Counted from the first letter of the stretch, positions 7,046 to 16,042 are shown. The stretch: DNA of 64,000 bases from Lachnospiraceae bacterium (GCA_026169045.1 JAPFDH010000083.1:25823-89822), one strand, 5' to 3'. Numbers and translations are program-made. Notes: generated by a model from the sequence alone, not told the origin.

Positions 7046-7978
7046 ATGGCGATTAATAAAGCGATGAGGGCAGCTCTTCGTTTTTTCTCTTACGGCGGTA
7101 TTGAATTGAAATCGTCCAGGCGATTTGCTAATTTGAAAGCTGTGGATTTGAAACGTCCGCTGCGTAAAACCATTCATTATTTTATCAATCATAATGATTA
7201 CGATATCCCGATCCGTATTTTTATGCCCGAAGATGAAGTGATAAAATCGAAAAGCCGGGCGGGAAAGCGGCTTCCTATGCTTCTCTTTTTTCATGGAGGA
7301 GGATGGGTAACAGAAAGTGTGGATACGTATGAAAGAGTCTGTGATATGATGGCGAAGAGTACGGGGCATATTGTGACAGCAGTGGATTATCGTCTGGCTC
7401 CGGAATTTCGTTTTCCCACACAATTATATGATTGCTATGAGGCTGCCAGGCGTATTTATAAGGATGACTTTTTGATCCATGTAGATCCGGATGATATTAC
7501 GATTATGGGAGATAGTGCCGGAGGAAATCTGGCAGCAGCTGTGTGCCTTTTGGCAAAAGAAAAAAAGGAGTTTATGCCGAGACGTCAGATTTTGATTTAT
7601 CCGGCTACGAATAATGACTATACTGCCAAATCCCCATTTCCATCGGTGAAAGAAAATGGAACGGATTTTCTTTTGACAGCTCAAAAAATGGAGGATTACT
7701 TAAATTTGTATCAAAGTACACCGCAAGACAGACAAAATCCATTATTTGCCCCTATTTTGGCTGAAGATTTGACCGGGATGCCGAAGACCTTGATTTTAAC
7801 AGCTCAGTATGATCCGCTCAGAGATGAGGGGGAGGCATTCGGAAAGAAACTGAAAGAGGCTGGGAATGATGTGACCATATGTAGAATTCCCGATGCATTG
7901 CATGGATTTTTTGCATTGGGTATTAAACATTTATATGTACAAAAAAGTTTTGAAATAATCAATCGTTTTTTGCAATGA
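7046..7978 (+). CDS. Alpha/beta hydrolase, HSL-type esterase/lipase
   Basis: The 310-residue protein fits the hormone-sensitive-lipase family of carboxylesterases. The oxyanion-hole motif FFHGGGW, the nucleophile motif GDSAGGNLA, the Asp in QYDPLRDE and the His in DALHGFFAL make up the expected catalytic set. DYRLAPE is also typical. No signal peptide is evident, so action is probably cytoplasmic on acyl esters of unknown nature. ATG 7046 follows AAGGAAAAGAAGG closely; a GTG at 7001 is in frame but has no ribosome site. The next gene, an acyltransferase, lies 23 bases downstream, giving a likely two-gene operon of deacylation and acylation. Confidence 0.85.
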   Translation: MAINKAMRAALRFFSYGGIELKSSRRFANLKAVDLKRPLRKTIHYFINHNDYDIPIRIFMPEDEVIKSKSRAGKRLPMLLFFHGGGWVTESVDTYERVCDMMAKSTGHIVTAVDYRLAPEFRFPTQLYDCYEAARRIYKDDFLIHVDPDDITIMGDSAGGNLAAAVCLLAKEKKEFMPRRQILIYPATNNDYTAKSPFPSVKENGTDFLLTAQKMEDYLNLYQSTPQDRQNPLFAPILAEDLTGMPKTLILTAQYDPLRDEGEAFGKKLKEAGNDVTICRIPDALHGFFALGIKHLYVQKSFEIINRFLQ

Positions 7979-8001
7979 GAGATAAATAAAGAGGTAAAAA
8001 A

Positions 8002-9816
8002 ATGGCAGAGAATAGAACTGGACGATGGAGACGACTGGATAATGCTGCGACAATATTTCCGGCTACCAGTGGAAAACGGGATCCAAGAGTGTTCCGCTTT
8101 TCCTGTGAATTAAAGGAGATCGTGAAGGAGAATGTTTTGCAGGAAGCCTTGGAAGAAACGCTGCGGGCATATCCGGGGTTTCGAGTCGTGATGAGAAAAG
8201 GTTTGTTTTGGCACTACTTGGAAAAAAGTGAACTGGTGCCGAGAGTACATCAGGAAAATCAGCCGCCATGTGTGAAACTATACGTACATGATAAGAAGGG
8301 ACTGTTATTTGAAGTTACGTATTTTGAAAACCGAATTAATTTTGAAGTATTCCATGCGCTCACGGACGGAACGGGTGCCATGGAGTTTTTGAAAGAATTG
8401 GTGAAAAACTATCTTTATCGGGTTCATTCCGATTTGGATGCGTCAGTATCACTGAGGGCTGCCGATATTACACAGGCAGATAAGGAACTGGACGGATTTT
8501 CCCATTATTATTCCAGTGATTTGGTGGAAAAAAAGAAGGAAAAAGTACATTCGTTTCAGATAAAAGGTGTGCGTGCCGGGTATGGAAATATGAAATTAAG
8601 GGAGGGAATGGTATCCGTACCGGAGTTGCTAAAAAAATCCAGGGAATATGGCGTGACGATGACCGTCTTTTTGACTACCGTGTTTTTGTGTGCCATTCAT
8701 AGGGAGATGAGCCCGCGGCAAGAAAAAAAACCGGTGTATTTAATGGTTCCGGTGAATTTGAGAAAGTTTTTCCCTTCGGAATCCATGTTGAATTTTTTTG
8801 GGTGGATTGAAGTTGGATATCGGTTTGAAAGTGGTGTGACCACATTCGAAGATGTTCTTTCCCATGTGAAGCAGTTTTTTAAGCAGGAGTTGACAAAAGA
8901 GCGGGTTGCAATGCGTATGAATGCTTTAAAAAAGTATGAATATAATCCTTTCTTACGGATTGCTCCGTTGGAAGTGAAAAACATTTGTCTTCAGGCAGCA
9001 GCAGCATTTTCCAAAGGGAATGTAACCGCTATTTTTTCCAATATGGGGACGGTACAGATGCCAGAAGAATATGCAGCGTATATTGAAACCTTTGATGTGT
9101 ATACCAGTACCCCAAAGATAGAGTTGTGTATGTGTTCTTTTCAGAACACTGCCATGTTAAGTTTTACATCTAGTTTTGAAAATGACAACATACAGAGAAA
9201 CTTCTTTCGTATTTTAAATGAACATGGGATACATTGTACAGAACGGGTTCCCAAATTGCCGGAAAAGAAAAAAGAAGAACGTACGGGAATCTTGTTTTTG
9301 AAATGCCTGTCCTTTGCCTGCCTTGTAGTGGCAGTAATTGCCGGAATGATCAATATTTTGTATACACCAGATTCCTATTGGTCCCTTTTGCTGATCGGAG
9401 TAGTATTTTGCATGTGGCTGGCACTGGCCATTGGGTTTTACAAGAGACGAAATCTTTTAAAAAATGCCATATGGCAGATGGTATTTATCACAGGGGCCAG
9501 TCTGATATGGGATGGGGTGACCGGATGGAGAGGCTGGGCTGTAGACTTTGTATTACCGGGAATCTTTTTTCTTACCCTCTGTTTTGTCACGATTATGGCA
9601 GGGGTTCAGAAATTAAAACCTCATGAATATATGATTTATTTTTTGATGGCAGGCGTCGGTGGACTGATACCATTTGTTTTATGGCTGATTGGTATTGTAC
9701 AAATTGCTTATCCATCGATCTGCTGCAGTGGAGCGAGCTTTTTGTTTTTGGCAGCATTGGCTATTTTTAAATCAAAGGATCTGGGAGCGGAGCTGCACAA
9801 AAAATTTCATATATAG
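8002..9816 (+). CDS. Condensation-like acyltransferase with C-terminal membrane domain (DUF6320-like)
   Basis: The 604-residue protein starts with a chloramphenicol-acetyltransferase/condensation fold (to about residue 415), with HALTDGTG as the HxxxDG catalytic motif near residue 118. Such domains transfer acyl groups to alcohols or amines. From about residue 430 there are six hydrophobic segments, for example LFLKCLSFACLVVAVIAG and YMIYFLMAGVGGLIPFVLW, resembling the DUF6320 membrane domain. The start follows GAGGTAAAAAA. It follows the esterase by 23 bases. The substrate is not evident; acylation of a surface molecule or lipid is a possibility. Confidence 0.75.
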   Translation: MAENRTGRWRRLDNAATIFPATSGKRDPRVFRFSCELKEIVKENVLQEALEETLRAYPGFRVVMRKGLFWHYLEKSELVPRVHQENQPPCVKLYVHDKKGLLFEVTYFENRINFEVFHALTDGTGAMEFLKELVKNYLYRVHSDLDASVSLRAADITQADKELDGFSHYYSSDLVEKKKEKVHSFQIKGVRAGYGNMKLREGMVSVPELLKKSREYGVTMTVFLTTVFLCAIHREMSPRQEKKPVYLMVPVNLRKFFPSESMLNFFGWIEVGYRFESGVTTFEDVLSHVKQFFKQELTKERVAMRMNALKKYEYNPFLRIAPLEVKNICLQAAAAFSKGNVTAIFSNMGTVQMPEEYAAYIETFDVYTSTPKIELCMCSFQNTAMLSFTSSFENDNIQRNFFRILNEHGIHCTERVPKLPEKKKEERTGILFLKCLSFACLVVAVIAGMINILYTPDSYWSLLLIGVVFCMWLALAIGFYKRRNLLKNAIWQMVFITGASLIWDGVTGWRGWAVDFVLPGIFFLTLCFVTIMAGVQKLKPHEYMIYFLMAGVGGLIPFVLWLIGIVQIAYPSICCSGASFLFLAALAIFKSKDLGAELHKKFHI

Positions 9817-9863
9817 GAACGTTATATTATGATGCCAGGGTTGTGGCTGATAGAAATCCAATA

Positions 9864-9906
9864 GAAACAGACGATGCCTGATTAAAAAACAGACATCGTC
9901 TGTTTC
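9864..9906 (+). terminator. Hairpin after the acyltransferase gene
   Basis: A perfect 13-bp stem (9864-9876 with 9894-9906) around a 17-base loop. No clean T-run follows, so it is a terminator-like hairpin rather than a certain terminator. Confidence 0.6.
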
Positions 9907-10063
9907 TGTCATAAACGTTATTTTTTCGTAATCGTTGCTGTGTAATAAAGAAGTAACGGAGGTTCCTGGAAATATTAATAAGATATATTTGAAAGAGAGG
10001 GACGAAATGGTAAATACCGGCTTGAAAAGAAAATTCTCAGATTATAGGAAAAGGAGGATGATT

Positions 10064-11194
10064 ATGGAAAATAGCGTAAAAGAATCATACAATAAGATTT
10101 GTAAGAAGTGGAGTGATTTTCGCAAAACCACTCCAATCAATAAATGCATTGTTGACTTTGCCAATAATTTAAAGCCAAATGCAAGGATATTAGATGTTGG
10201 TTGCGGATCAGGGTATCCTATTTCTTCCTATTTATCAAAACAGGGTTTTCAAGTTACAGGAATTGATATAGCAGAAGAAATGATAAAGGAAGCAAAGCAA
10301 CTGAATTTGCCCAATGCAATTTTTTTGGTGGAGGATATTTTAAATTTTAAACCAGGAAAGAAATATGACGCAATTATTGCATTTGATTCTATTTGGCATG
10401 TTAAACATGATAAGCAAGCGAAAATGTATCAAATGATTGCCTCTTTAATGGCGCCGGGGGGATTATTTTTATTTACCCATGGAAAGAAAGATGGCGAAAT
10501 TGTAAGTAAAATGTGGGGAGAATCGTTTTACTACAGTGCATTAGATTTGGAAAAAGTACATGAAACATTAAAACAAAATGGATTTGAAATATTGTTTTCC
10601 ATAGAGGATTATGAAGAAGAGACAACGGGTGATCGGGAATTGCTCGTTGTTGCCAAAAAGAAAGAGATGGTCATAGAAACAGAACGACTTTATTTACGAG
10701 AAATGTGCCAAAATGATTTTGAAGATTTAGCTGAAATTTTACAGAATCCAAAGGTAATGTATGCCTATGAACATGACTTTTCAGATGATGATGTGCAGGT
10801 TTGGCTTGATCGACAGATTGAAAGATATTGTCGATATGGTTTTGGTTTATGGGCTATGATATTAAAATCAACCGATCAAATGATCGGACAGGCGGGACTT
10901 ACTATACAATCCTATAAAGATAAAGAAGTTTTAGAAATTGGGTATCATCTGAAAGAAAATTTCTGGCATATGGGGTATGCACAGGAAGCTGCTTTTGGAT
11001 GTAAAAGATATGCTTTTGAGCATTTGAATGAAGATAAGGTGTATGCAATTATTAAGTCTGATAATATTGCCTCTATGAAGGTAGCCCAACGAATTGGGAT
11101 GCATAAAGAAGATGAATTTGTTACCCGGTATTACAATGGTGATATGCTTCATTTTTTATATTCCGTTCATAGGGAGATTCCATATAGTGTTTAA
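10064..11194 (+). CDS. Fusion of SAM-dependent methyltransferase and GNAT acetyltransferase
   Basis: The first ~200 of 376 residues form a class I methyltransferase: ILDVGCGSGYPIS is the SAM-binding motif I and GIDIAEEM follows. From about residue 204 (MVIETERLYLREM) a complete RimJ/RimL-type GNAT domain begins, with WHMGYAQEA in the acetyl-CoA site and NIASMKVAQRIGM near its end. The junction reads like two genes joined without a stop: an in-frame ATG at 10670 follows AAAGAAAGAG and could still give separate acetyltransferase. AAGGAGG six bases before ATG 10064 sets the start. The gene looks more AT-rich than its neighbours, a hint of transfer. Targets are unknown. Confidence 0.8.
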   Translation: MENSVKESYNKICKKWSDFRKTTPINKCIVDFANNLKPNARILDVGCGSGYPISSYLSKQGFQVTGIDIAEEMIKEAKQLNLPNAIFLVEDILNFKPGKKYDAIIAFDSIWHVKHDKQAKMYQMIASLMAPGGLFLFTHGKKDGEIVSKMWGESFYYSALDLEKVHETLKQNGFEILFSIEDYEEETTGDRELLVVAKKKEMVIETERLYLREMCQNDFEDLAEILQNPKVMYAYEHDFSDDDVQVWLDRQIERYCRYGFGLWAMILKSTDQMIGQAGLTIQSYKDKEVLEIGYHLKENFWHMGYAQEAAFGCKRYAFEHLNEDKVYAIIKSDNIASMKVAQRIGMHKEDEFVTRYYNGDMLHFLYSVHREIPYSV

Positions 11195-11337
11195 TTTTTT
11201 CACATAATCTGCGTCTGCCATATATTTCCGGTTTTCTGAATGGATCTTTTTTGTCATATTTACTGCTCCGGGTACATATACATGAAAAGATAGAATGATT
11301 GGGAAAGGTTGTGTCTTGGAAAAAAGGAGGTATTCGG

Positions 11338-12261
11338 ATGCGGAAAAAAGTGGGACTGGCAGTGGGGATTCTTCTGGTGGGAATGCTGATACCATATTTG
11401 ATTACAATGATTACAGCAAGAGAGGAAAGTATTCCGGTCAGCCAGGTGGTAAAAAGCGGAAAGACAGTAACTCTTCAGTCCAGTGGAAATAAGGTGGATG
11501 CTGAGGAATATTTAATTGGTTTGGTGGCGGCAGCTATCCCCGTGGATTATGAGGAAGAAACAATAAAAGCGCAGGCTGTAATGGAAAGGACGTATTTGTA
11601 TAAGGCAATGGGGGAAGAAAATGATATTGACGAATCGGAACTTTCAAGAAAACCATGGACCATAAAGGAAATGGAAGAAAAGTGGGGAAGAGATGAATTT
11701 CAAAATAATTATGATAAAATAGGGAAAGCAGTCGCAGATACAAAGGGTTTGGTTTTGACATATGAAGGGGGTCTGATCGATGCACTTTATCACAGAGTAA
11801 GTGTTGGAAAGACAAGGACAGATACAAGTCAGGCATGTCCTTATCTGGTGAGTAAAGAAAGTGAAAAAGATTTGGAGGCAGATGGTTATCAGCAATCAAG
11901 AGTATTGACAGAAGAAGAGTTTACAGCGGCCATTAATTCCATAGACCCTGAAATACAGGTACCGCAGGAGGGGATTTTGTCTACTGTACAAATCGTGACA
12001 AGTGATGAAAACGGTTATATTACGTTGATGCAAATTGCCGGGTATCAGTTTGTGGCGGTAAAAGTAGCAGAGGCGCTGCAATTATATTCTACATGCATGG
12101 AGTTTGAAGAATATGAGGGGAAAATACGGGTGAGTGCCAGGGGGATTGGCCAGGGATACGGAGTTTCCCAATATGGAGCAGACTGTATGGCAAAAGAAGG
12201 AAAAGGATTTGAAGAAATTCTGCAGTATTATTATGAAAATATTGTGATTACAACTGTATAA
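11338..12261 (+). CDS. spoIID: Stage II sporulation protein D homologue (SpoIID/LytB domain)
   Basis: The 307-residue protein has an N-terminal membrane anchor (VGLAVGILLVGMLIPYLI) and a SpoIID domain. Typical parts are EEYLIGLVAAAIPVDYEEET, IKAQAVMERTYLY, and the end SARGIGQGYGVSQYGADCMA with the family's HG-x-GxSQ-like turn. SpoIID is a lytic transglycosylase of the DMP complex that thins septal peptidoglycan during engulfment in the mother cell. AAAAGGAGG sets the start at 11338. The spoIIQ-like gene follows 40 bases downstream, which is the usual order in clostridia, and supports a spore former. Confidence 0.87.
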   Translation: MRKKVGLAVGILLVGMLIPYLITMITAREESIPVSQVVKSGKTVTLQSSGNKVDAEEYLIGLVAAAIPVDYEEETIKAQAVMERTYLYKAMGEENDIDESELSRKPWTIKEMEEKWGRDEFQNNYDKIGKAVADTKGLVLTYEGGLIDALYHRVSVGKTRTDTSQACPYLVSKESEKDLEADGYQQSRVLTEEEFTAAINSIDPEIQVPQEGILSTVQIVTSDENGYITLMQIAGYQFVAVKVAEALQLYSTCMEFEEYEGKIRVSARGIGQGYGVSQYGADCMAKEGKGFEEILQYYYENIVITTV

Positions 12262-12301
12262 GCCAGGAAAACCCGGTAATACTATTACCGAGGTGATAAA
12301 A

Positions 12302-13069
12302 GTGAATCATAAAAAATGGAAAAACGTCTTGAAAAATAAGGTTTTCTTGACAACAGTGTTATCCTGTCTGATCGTAATCACAGCTGTTACTGCAGCGGTG
12401 GTATATGGAAACGGAAGGAAGAATACAAATGAAAATCTGGCAGCAGATCTGAACCAGACAGAAGAGTGGACAAGCGAAGAAACGATTCATGAAGCGGCAG
12501 GTGAATCAGAAACAGAAGAACCATCAGAGGAATATGAAGTAGGAGAAGGCGTTTTGGCAGAAGGAGAAACAGAAGCCGTTTTGCCGGAGGAAGAAGAAAC
12601 AGAAGAAGCAGCCGGAGAAGCGGACAGCAACAATGTGACAGCTGTAAACCTTACATTTGCTGAGGGCAGCATTATGCAGTGGCCGATTCAGGGAAATGTG
12701 ATTATGGATTTTTCCATGGATCATACTGTATATTATGCCACATTGGATCAGTACAAGGTAAATCCGGCAGTTCTTTTGCAGGGAGAACCGGGTACTCCTG
12801 TTTTAGCACCAGCCAATGCGCAGGTAGTTTCCATTGGAGAAGATGAAGAGATCGGAACGTATATGGTTTTGGAACTTGGAAATGGTTATCAGGCGAAACT
12901 GGGAAATCTGACAGACGTGGCTGTCACAGAAGGACAGTATGTGGAACAGGGAACGGCTCTTGCAAATTTAGCAGAACCGACAAAATACTATACAGTAGAA
13001 GGACCGAATCTGTATTTTCAGGTGCTGAGCAGTGAAACTCCGGTAGATCCATTTCTTTATCTTCAGTAA
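12302..13069 (+). CDS. spoIIQ: SpoIIQ-like protein, degenerate M23 peptidase domain
   Basis: The 255-residue protein has one N-terminal membrane segment (about residues 13-33, VFLTTVLSCLIVITAVTAAV), a long acidic Glu-rich linker (to about 120), and a C-terminal M23/LytM fold with GTPVLAPANAQVVSIGED and TEGQYVEQGTALANL. The zinc ligands appear lost: the usual HxxxD region reads LDQYKVNPAV and the usual HxHFE region reads NLYFQV. It would then be structural, anchoring the SpoIIQ-SpoIIIAH channel across the forespore envelope. GTG 12302 follows GAGGTGAT; a GTG at 12293 overlaps that site. It lies directly after spoIID. Confidence 0.8.
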   Translation: MNHKKWKNVLKNKVFLTTVLSCLIVITAVTAAVVYGNGRKNTNENLAADLNQTEEWTSEETIHEAAGESETEEPSEEYEVGEGVLAEGETEAVLPEEEETEEAAGEADSNNVTAVNLTFAEGSIMQWPIQGNVIMDFSMDHTVYYATLDQYKVNPAVLLQGEPGTPVLAPANAQVVSIGEDEEIGTYMVLELGNGYQAKLGNLTDVAVTEGQYVEQGTALANLAEPTKYYTVEGPNLYFQVLSSETPVDPFLYLQ

Positions 13070-13086
13070 ACAACAGCAAATTATCA

Positions 13087-13150
13087 AAGTAAGTCCCCTT
13101 ACTTTCCAAACCAAAATGCGTAAAGCATAGGAAAGTGAGAGGACTTATTT
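13087..13150. terminator. Bidirectional terminator between spoIIQ-like and CYTH genes
   Basis: The arms 13087-13107 and 13130-13150 pair at 20 of 21 positions including wobbles. It lies between two convergent genes and can serve both. Confidence 0.75.
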
Positions 13151-13212
13151 CTGTTAGCAGAGAATGAAAGACATTAGAACGAATTGACTGGATAGATACA
13201 GTTGGGAAAAAC

Positions 13213-13671
13213 TTAGGCATGAATGGATGGGTGATGCAGTGCCATATAACTGTTATGATAGCGGCCATCAAAAGTGACCTCTTCCTGAAACCAGTCGGGA
13301 GGATTAAAATGATCGGCTTCCACTTCTGTGGCAAATTCTACTTCAGCCAGAACAAGTCCTTCATAGACTCCCTCAAACAAATCCAGTTCAATGGTATGAT
13401 TTTGATACGGGATTTGGTATCGTTTTTTTGTGATGACTACGCCATCTGCTTTTTTCATGAGATGCTGATAGGATTCCTTGGTCAGAGGAAGATTGTACTC
13501 TTCCCGAACCATTAACCCGGCTCCTTTATAAGTAAGATAATAGGAGGAATTATCCCTGCGTATACGAACAACGGGATTGATAGAGAGATAGGCCTGTTCA
13601 ATTTGGCGGCAGGGATATTCCCCCAGATGATCAGGAAGATGGCGGATTAAATATTTGCGTTCAATTTCCAT
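13213..13671 (-). CDS. CYTH domain protein (triphosphate-binding tunnel family)
   Basis: The 152-residue protein opens with MEIERKYLI, the ExExK signature of CYTH enzymes (class IV adenylyl cyclases, thiamine and inorganic triphosphatases). Further conserved pieces are VVRIRRDNSSYYLTYKG, VREEYNLPL, KKRYQIPY, ELDLFEG and LVLAEVEF, which supply the basic and acidic residues of the tunnel. Single-domain bacterial members of this size are usually inorganic triphosphatases, though the substrate cannot be read from sequence. The gene is read leftwards, convergent with the sporulation genes and divergent from the DJ-1 gene. Confidence 0.85.
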   Translation of the reverse strand: MEIERKYLIRHLPDHLGEYPCRQIEQAYLSINPVVRIRRDNSSYYLTYKGAGLMVREEYNLPLTKESYQHLMKKADGVVITKKRYQIPYQNHTIELDLFEGVYEGLVLAEVEFATEVEADHFNPPDWFQEEVTFDGRYHNSYMALHHPSIHA

Positions 13672-13739
13672 AATGAGAGTTTCCTTTCTGATTCAATAAC
13701 ATATGAATTTCTTATATGTAATTATAGTACATAAACGAG

Positions 13740-13768
13740 TTGTTTACCAGATAAAAACATTATATAAT
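13740..13768 (+). promoter_or_regulatory. Promoter for the DJ-1 family gene
   Basis: TTGTTT 13740-13745 and TATAAT 13763-13768 are spaced by 17 bases and stand about 80 bases before the start codon. Confidence 0.65.
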
Positions 13769-13846
13769 AAGAATGAATGATTAAAAACATATACAGGAAA
13801 GAGAAACGGTTTTAATTGGAATACAATTTGAATAAGGAGGAAACAA

Positions 13847-14401
13847 ATGAGTAAAGTATATGCATTTTTGGCAGATGGATTTGAGGAAGTGGAAGCGATT
13901 GCGGTAATTGATGTGCTGCGGAGAGCCGGAGCCGAAGTTGTGACAGTTTCCATCATGGGAAGATATGAGGTACGAGGTTCCCATGGTATTGATGTGAGAG
14001 CGGATGCCATATATGAAAAATGTCGCGTATCAGATGGGGATTTATTATTCTTACCCGGAGGTGGGCTGGGAACGGAGAATTTGTACAATTGCCGGGCTTT
14101 AAGAAAAGACCTTCATACCTATTTGGAACATGGTAAACGTGTAGCCGCTATCTGTGCAGCTCCCAGCATTTTAGGAAGAAACGGGCTTTTGAAGGGAAAG
14201 AAGGCAACTTGTTATCCGGGATTTGAAGAAACTTTGACAGATGCCTGCTATACCAGACAGGGTGTGGTGACAGACGGATTGATTACGACGGCAAGAGGAA
14301 TGGGATTTGCGGTAGATATGGGATTGGAATTAACCGGTTTATTGTTCGGGACGGAGAAAGAACAGGAAATTAAAGAATCCATTCAGCATCCGGAATGCTA
14401 A
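13847..14401 (+). CDS. DJ-1/PfpI (YajL/ThiJ) family protein
   Basis: The 184-residue protein matches DJ-1 family length. The nucleophile elbow AAICAAPSILG holds the conserved Cys (about residue 104), and LADGFEEVEAIAVIDVLRRA near the start supplies the conserved Glu. Known members act as glyoxalase III, protein deglycase or redox chaperone; which applies here is not evident. The start at 13847 is preceded by AAGGAGGAAACAA. It is a single-gene unit followed by a repeat fragment and the tig promoter. Confidence 0.88.
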   Translation: MSKVYAFLADGFEEVEAIAVIDVLRRAGAEVVTVSIMGRYEVRGSHGIDVRADAIYEKCRVSDGDLLFLPGGGLGTENLYNCRALRKDLHTYLEHGKRVAAICAAPSILGRNGLLKGKKATCYPGFEETLTDACYTRQGVVTDGLITTARGMGFAVDMGLELTGLLFGTEKEQEIKESIQHPEC

Positions 14402-14424
14402 AAAAGAAATGGCGCCCTGACAAC

Positions 14425-14486
14425 CGGTCGAAAAATTATGCAAGCATAATTTTCTCTCCCGTTACAGCCCTACGGCTGAACGGTTA
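14425..14486 (+). repeat. Fragment of a MITE-like dispersed element
   Basis: The 62 bases from CGGTCGAAAAATTATGCAAG to CGGTTAC match 32920-32982 nearly throughout, including the inner palindrome ATTATGCAAGCATAAT and the end GGCTGAACxGTTAC. The left half of the element is absent here. The piece lies between the DJ-1 gene and the tig promoter. Confidence 0.8.
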
Positions 14487-14529
14487 CGATAAAATTCAAA
14501 AAATAGGGCTAGCAATTGGATATAACCTA

Positions 14530-14538
14530 TGATATAAT
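14530..14538 (+). promoter_or_regulatory. Extended -10 promoter for tig
   Basis: TGATATAAT is an extended -10 element about 90 bases before tig. No good -35 hexamer is visible. No CIRCE or CtsR operator was seen nearby. Confidence 0.5.
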
Positions 14539-14627
14539 TGTAAATTGTAGGCGACTGCCGCAGTCTGTGCGTATGAGCGGGGCCGCCAGTATTATATTGT
14601 GAATGAAACCGATTAGGAGGAAGAGTC

Positions 14628-15908
14628 ATGAGCGTACAGGTAGAGAAATTAGAAAAGAATATGGCCAAATTGACAATAGAGGCAACTGCTGAAGAATTTG
14701 AGGCTGCTATGCAGAAGGCATATTTAAAGAACAAGAATAAGATCAATATCCAGGGATTCCGTAAAGGAAAAGCACCTCGTGTGATGATTGAAAAAATGTA
14801 TGGTCCAGCAATCTTTTATGAAGATGCTGCAAACGAGATTATCCCGGAAGCATACAGCAAAGCAGCAGAAGAAAGCGGTCTGGAAATCGTGTCCCGTCCA
14901 GAAATTGATGTGACACAGATTGAAAAAGGCAAGGCATTCATCTTTACAGCAACAGTAGCTGTAAAACCAGAAGTAACATTAGGTGAATACAAAGGATTAG
15001 AATATACAGCAGATCCAGTAGAAGTGACAGAAGAGGATGTAGCTGCAGAACTGAAGAAAGTTCAGGAGCAGAATTCCAGAACTGTGACAGTAGAAGACAG
15101 AGCAGTAGAAAATGGTGATATCGCTGTAATTGATTACGAAGGATTTGTAGATGGCACACCATTTGAAGGTGGAAAGGCTGAAAATCATGAGCTGGTAATT
15201 GGTTCCCATTCCTTCATTGATACATTTGAAGATCAGCTGGTTGGTAAAAATATCGGCGATGACGTGGAAGTAAATGTGACATTCCCAGAAGAATATCATG
15301 CAAAGGAATTAGCTGGAAAGCCAGCATTGTTCAAGGTTTCTGTTAAGGGAATTAAGGTAAAAGAACTTCCGGCTTTGGATGATGAGTTTGCAAGTGATGT
15401 TTCTGATTTCGATACCATGGAAGAATATAAAGAAGATGTAAAGAAGAAACTGCTGGAAAAGAAAGAAAATGAAGCTAAGACAGCAAAGGAAAATGCATTG
15501 GTAGAAAAAGCAATCGAAGGTGCACAAATGGATATTCCGGATGCGATGATTGAAACTCAGGCGCGTCAGATGGTAGATGATTTTGCACAGAGAATGCGCA
15601 TGCAGGGACTGACCATTCAGCAGTATATGCAGTACACAGGAATGGATATTGCTAAGATGGTAGATCAGATGAAGCCACAGGCAGAAAAGAGAATTAAGAC
15701 AAGACTTGTTCTGGAAAAGATTGCTGAGACAGAAAATGTGGAAGTAACAGAAGAAGATATTAACAATGAGTTGGAAAAGATGGCTTCTATGTACAAGATG
15801 GAAGTAGATAAACTCAAGGAATATATGGGAGACGCTGAGAAGGAAAGCATTAAGAAAGATCTGGCAGTACAGAAGGCAGTAGATCTGCTGGTTGCATCTG
15901 CGAAATAA
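14628..15908 (+). CDS. tig: Trigger factor, ribosome-associated chaperone and peptidyl-prolyl isomerase
   Basis: The 426-residue protein has the three trigger factor domains. The N-terminal ribosome-binding domain carries GFRKGKAPR (about residues 43-51). The FKBP-type isomerase domain spans about residues 150-245 (IDYEGFVDGTPFEGG). A helical C-terminal cradle follows. It holds nascent chains at the ribosome exit and aids proline isomerisation. TTAGGAGG sets the start at 14628. It heads the proteostasis block with clpP, clpX and lon, the usual order in clostridia. Confidence 0.96.
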   Translation: MSVQVEKLEKNMAKLTIEATAEEFEAAMQKAYLKNKNKINIQGFRKGKAPRVMIEKMYGPAIFYEDAANEIIPEAYSKAAEESGLEIVSRPEIDVTQIEKGKAFIFTATVAVKPEVTLGEYKGLEYTADPVEVTEEDVAAELKKVQEQNSRTVTVEDRAVENGDIAVIDYEGFVDGTPFEGGKAENHELVIGSHSFIDTFEDQLVGKNIGDDVEVNVTFPEEYHAKELAGKPALFKVSVKGIKVKELPALDDEFASDVSDFDTMEEYKEDVKKKLLEKKENEAKTAKENALVEKAIEGAQMDIPDAMIETQARQMVDDFAQRMRMQGLTIQQYMQYTGMDIAKMVDQMKPQAEKRIKTRLVLEKIAETENVEVTEEDINNELEKMASMYKMEVDKLKEYMGDAEKESIKKDLAVQKAVDLLVASAK

Positions 15909-15925
15909 TTTTCTATCAGCCGTTG

Positions 15926-15954
15926 GACAGGGACGGCCACTGGTCGTCCCTGTC
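15926..15954 (+). terminator. Hairpin between tig and clpP
   Basis: Arms 15926-15935 and 15945-15954 pair over 10 bases. There is no T-run, so it may slow or partly stop transcription, or act as a processing site between tig and clpP. Confidence 0.5.
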
Positions 15955-16042
15955 TGTATAAATGCAGTCAGGGAGATCCTTTCGTTTCGTGTTTTGAAAG
16001 CATCGAAAAATAAAGGGAATCTTTGAAAGAATGGAGGATAAT

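Noticed and set aside
6902..7423. 173-codon minus-strand ORF opposite the esterase start and its promoters
   Set aside because: Antisense to the esterase; composition and lack of start signal argue against a gene.
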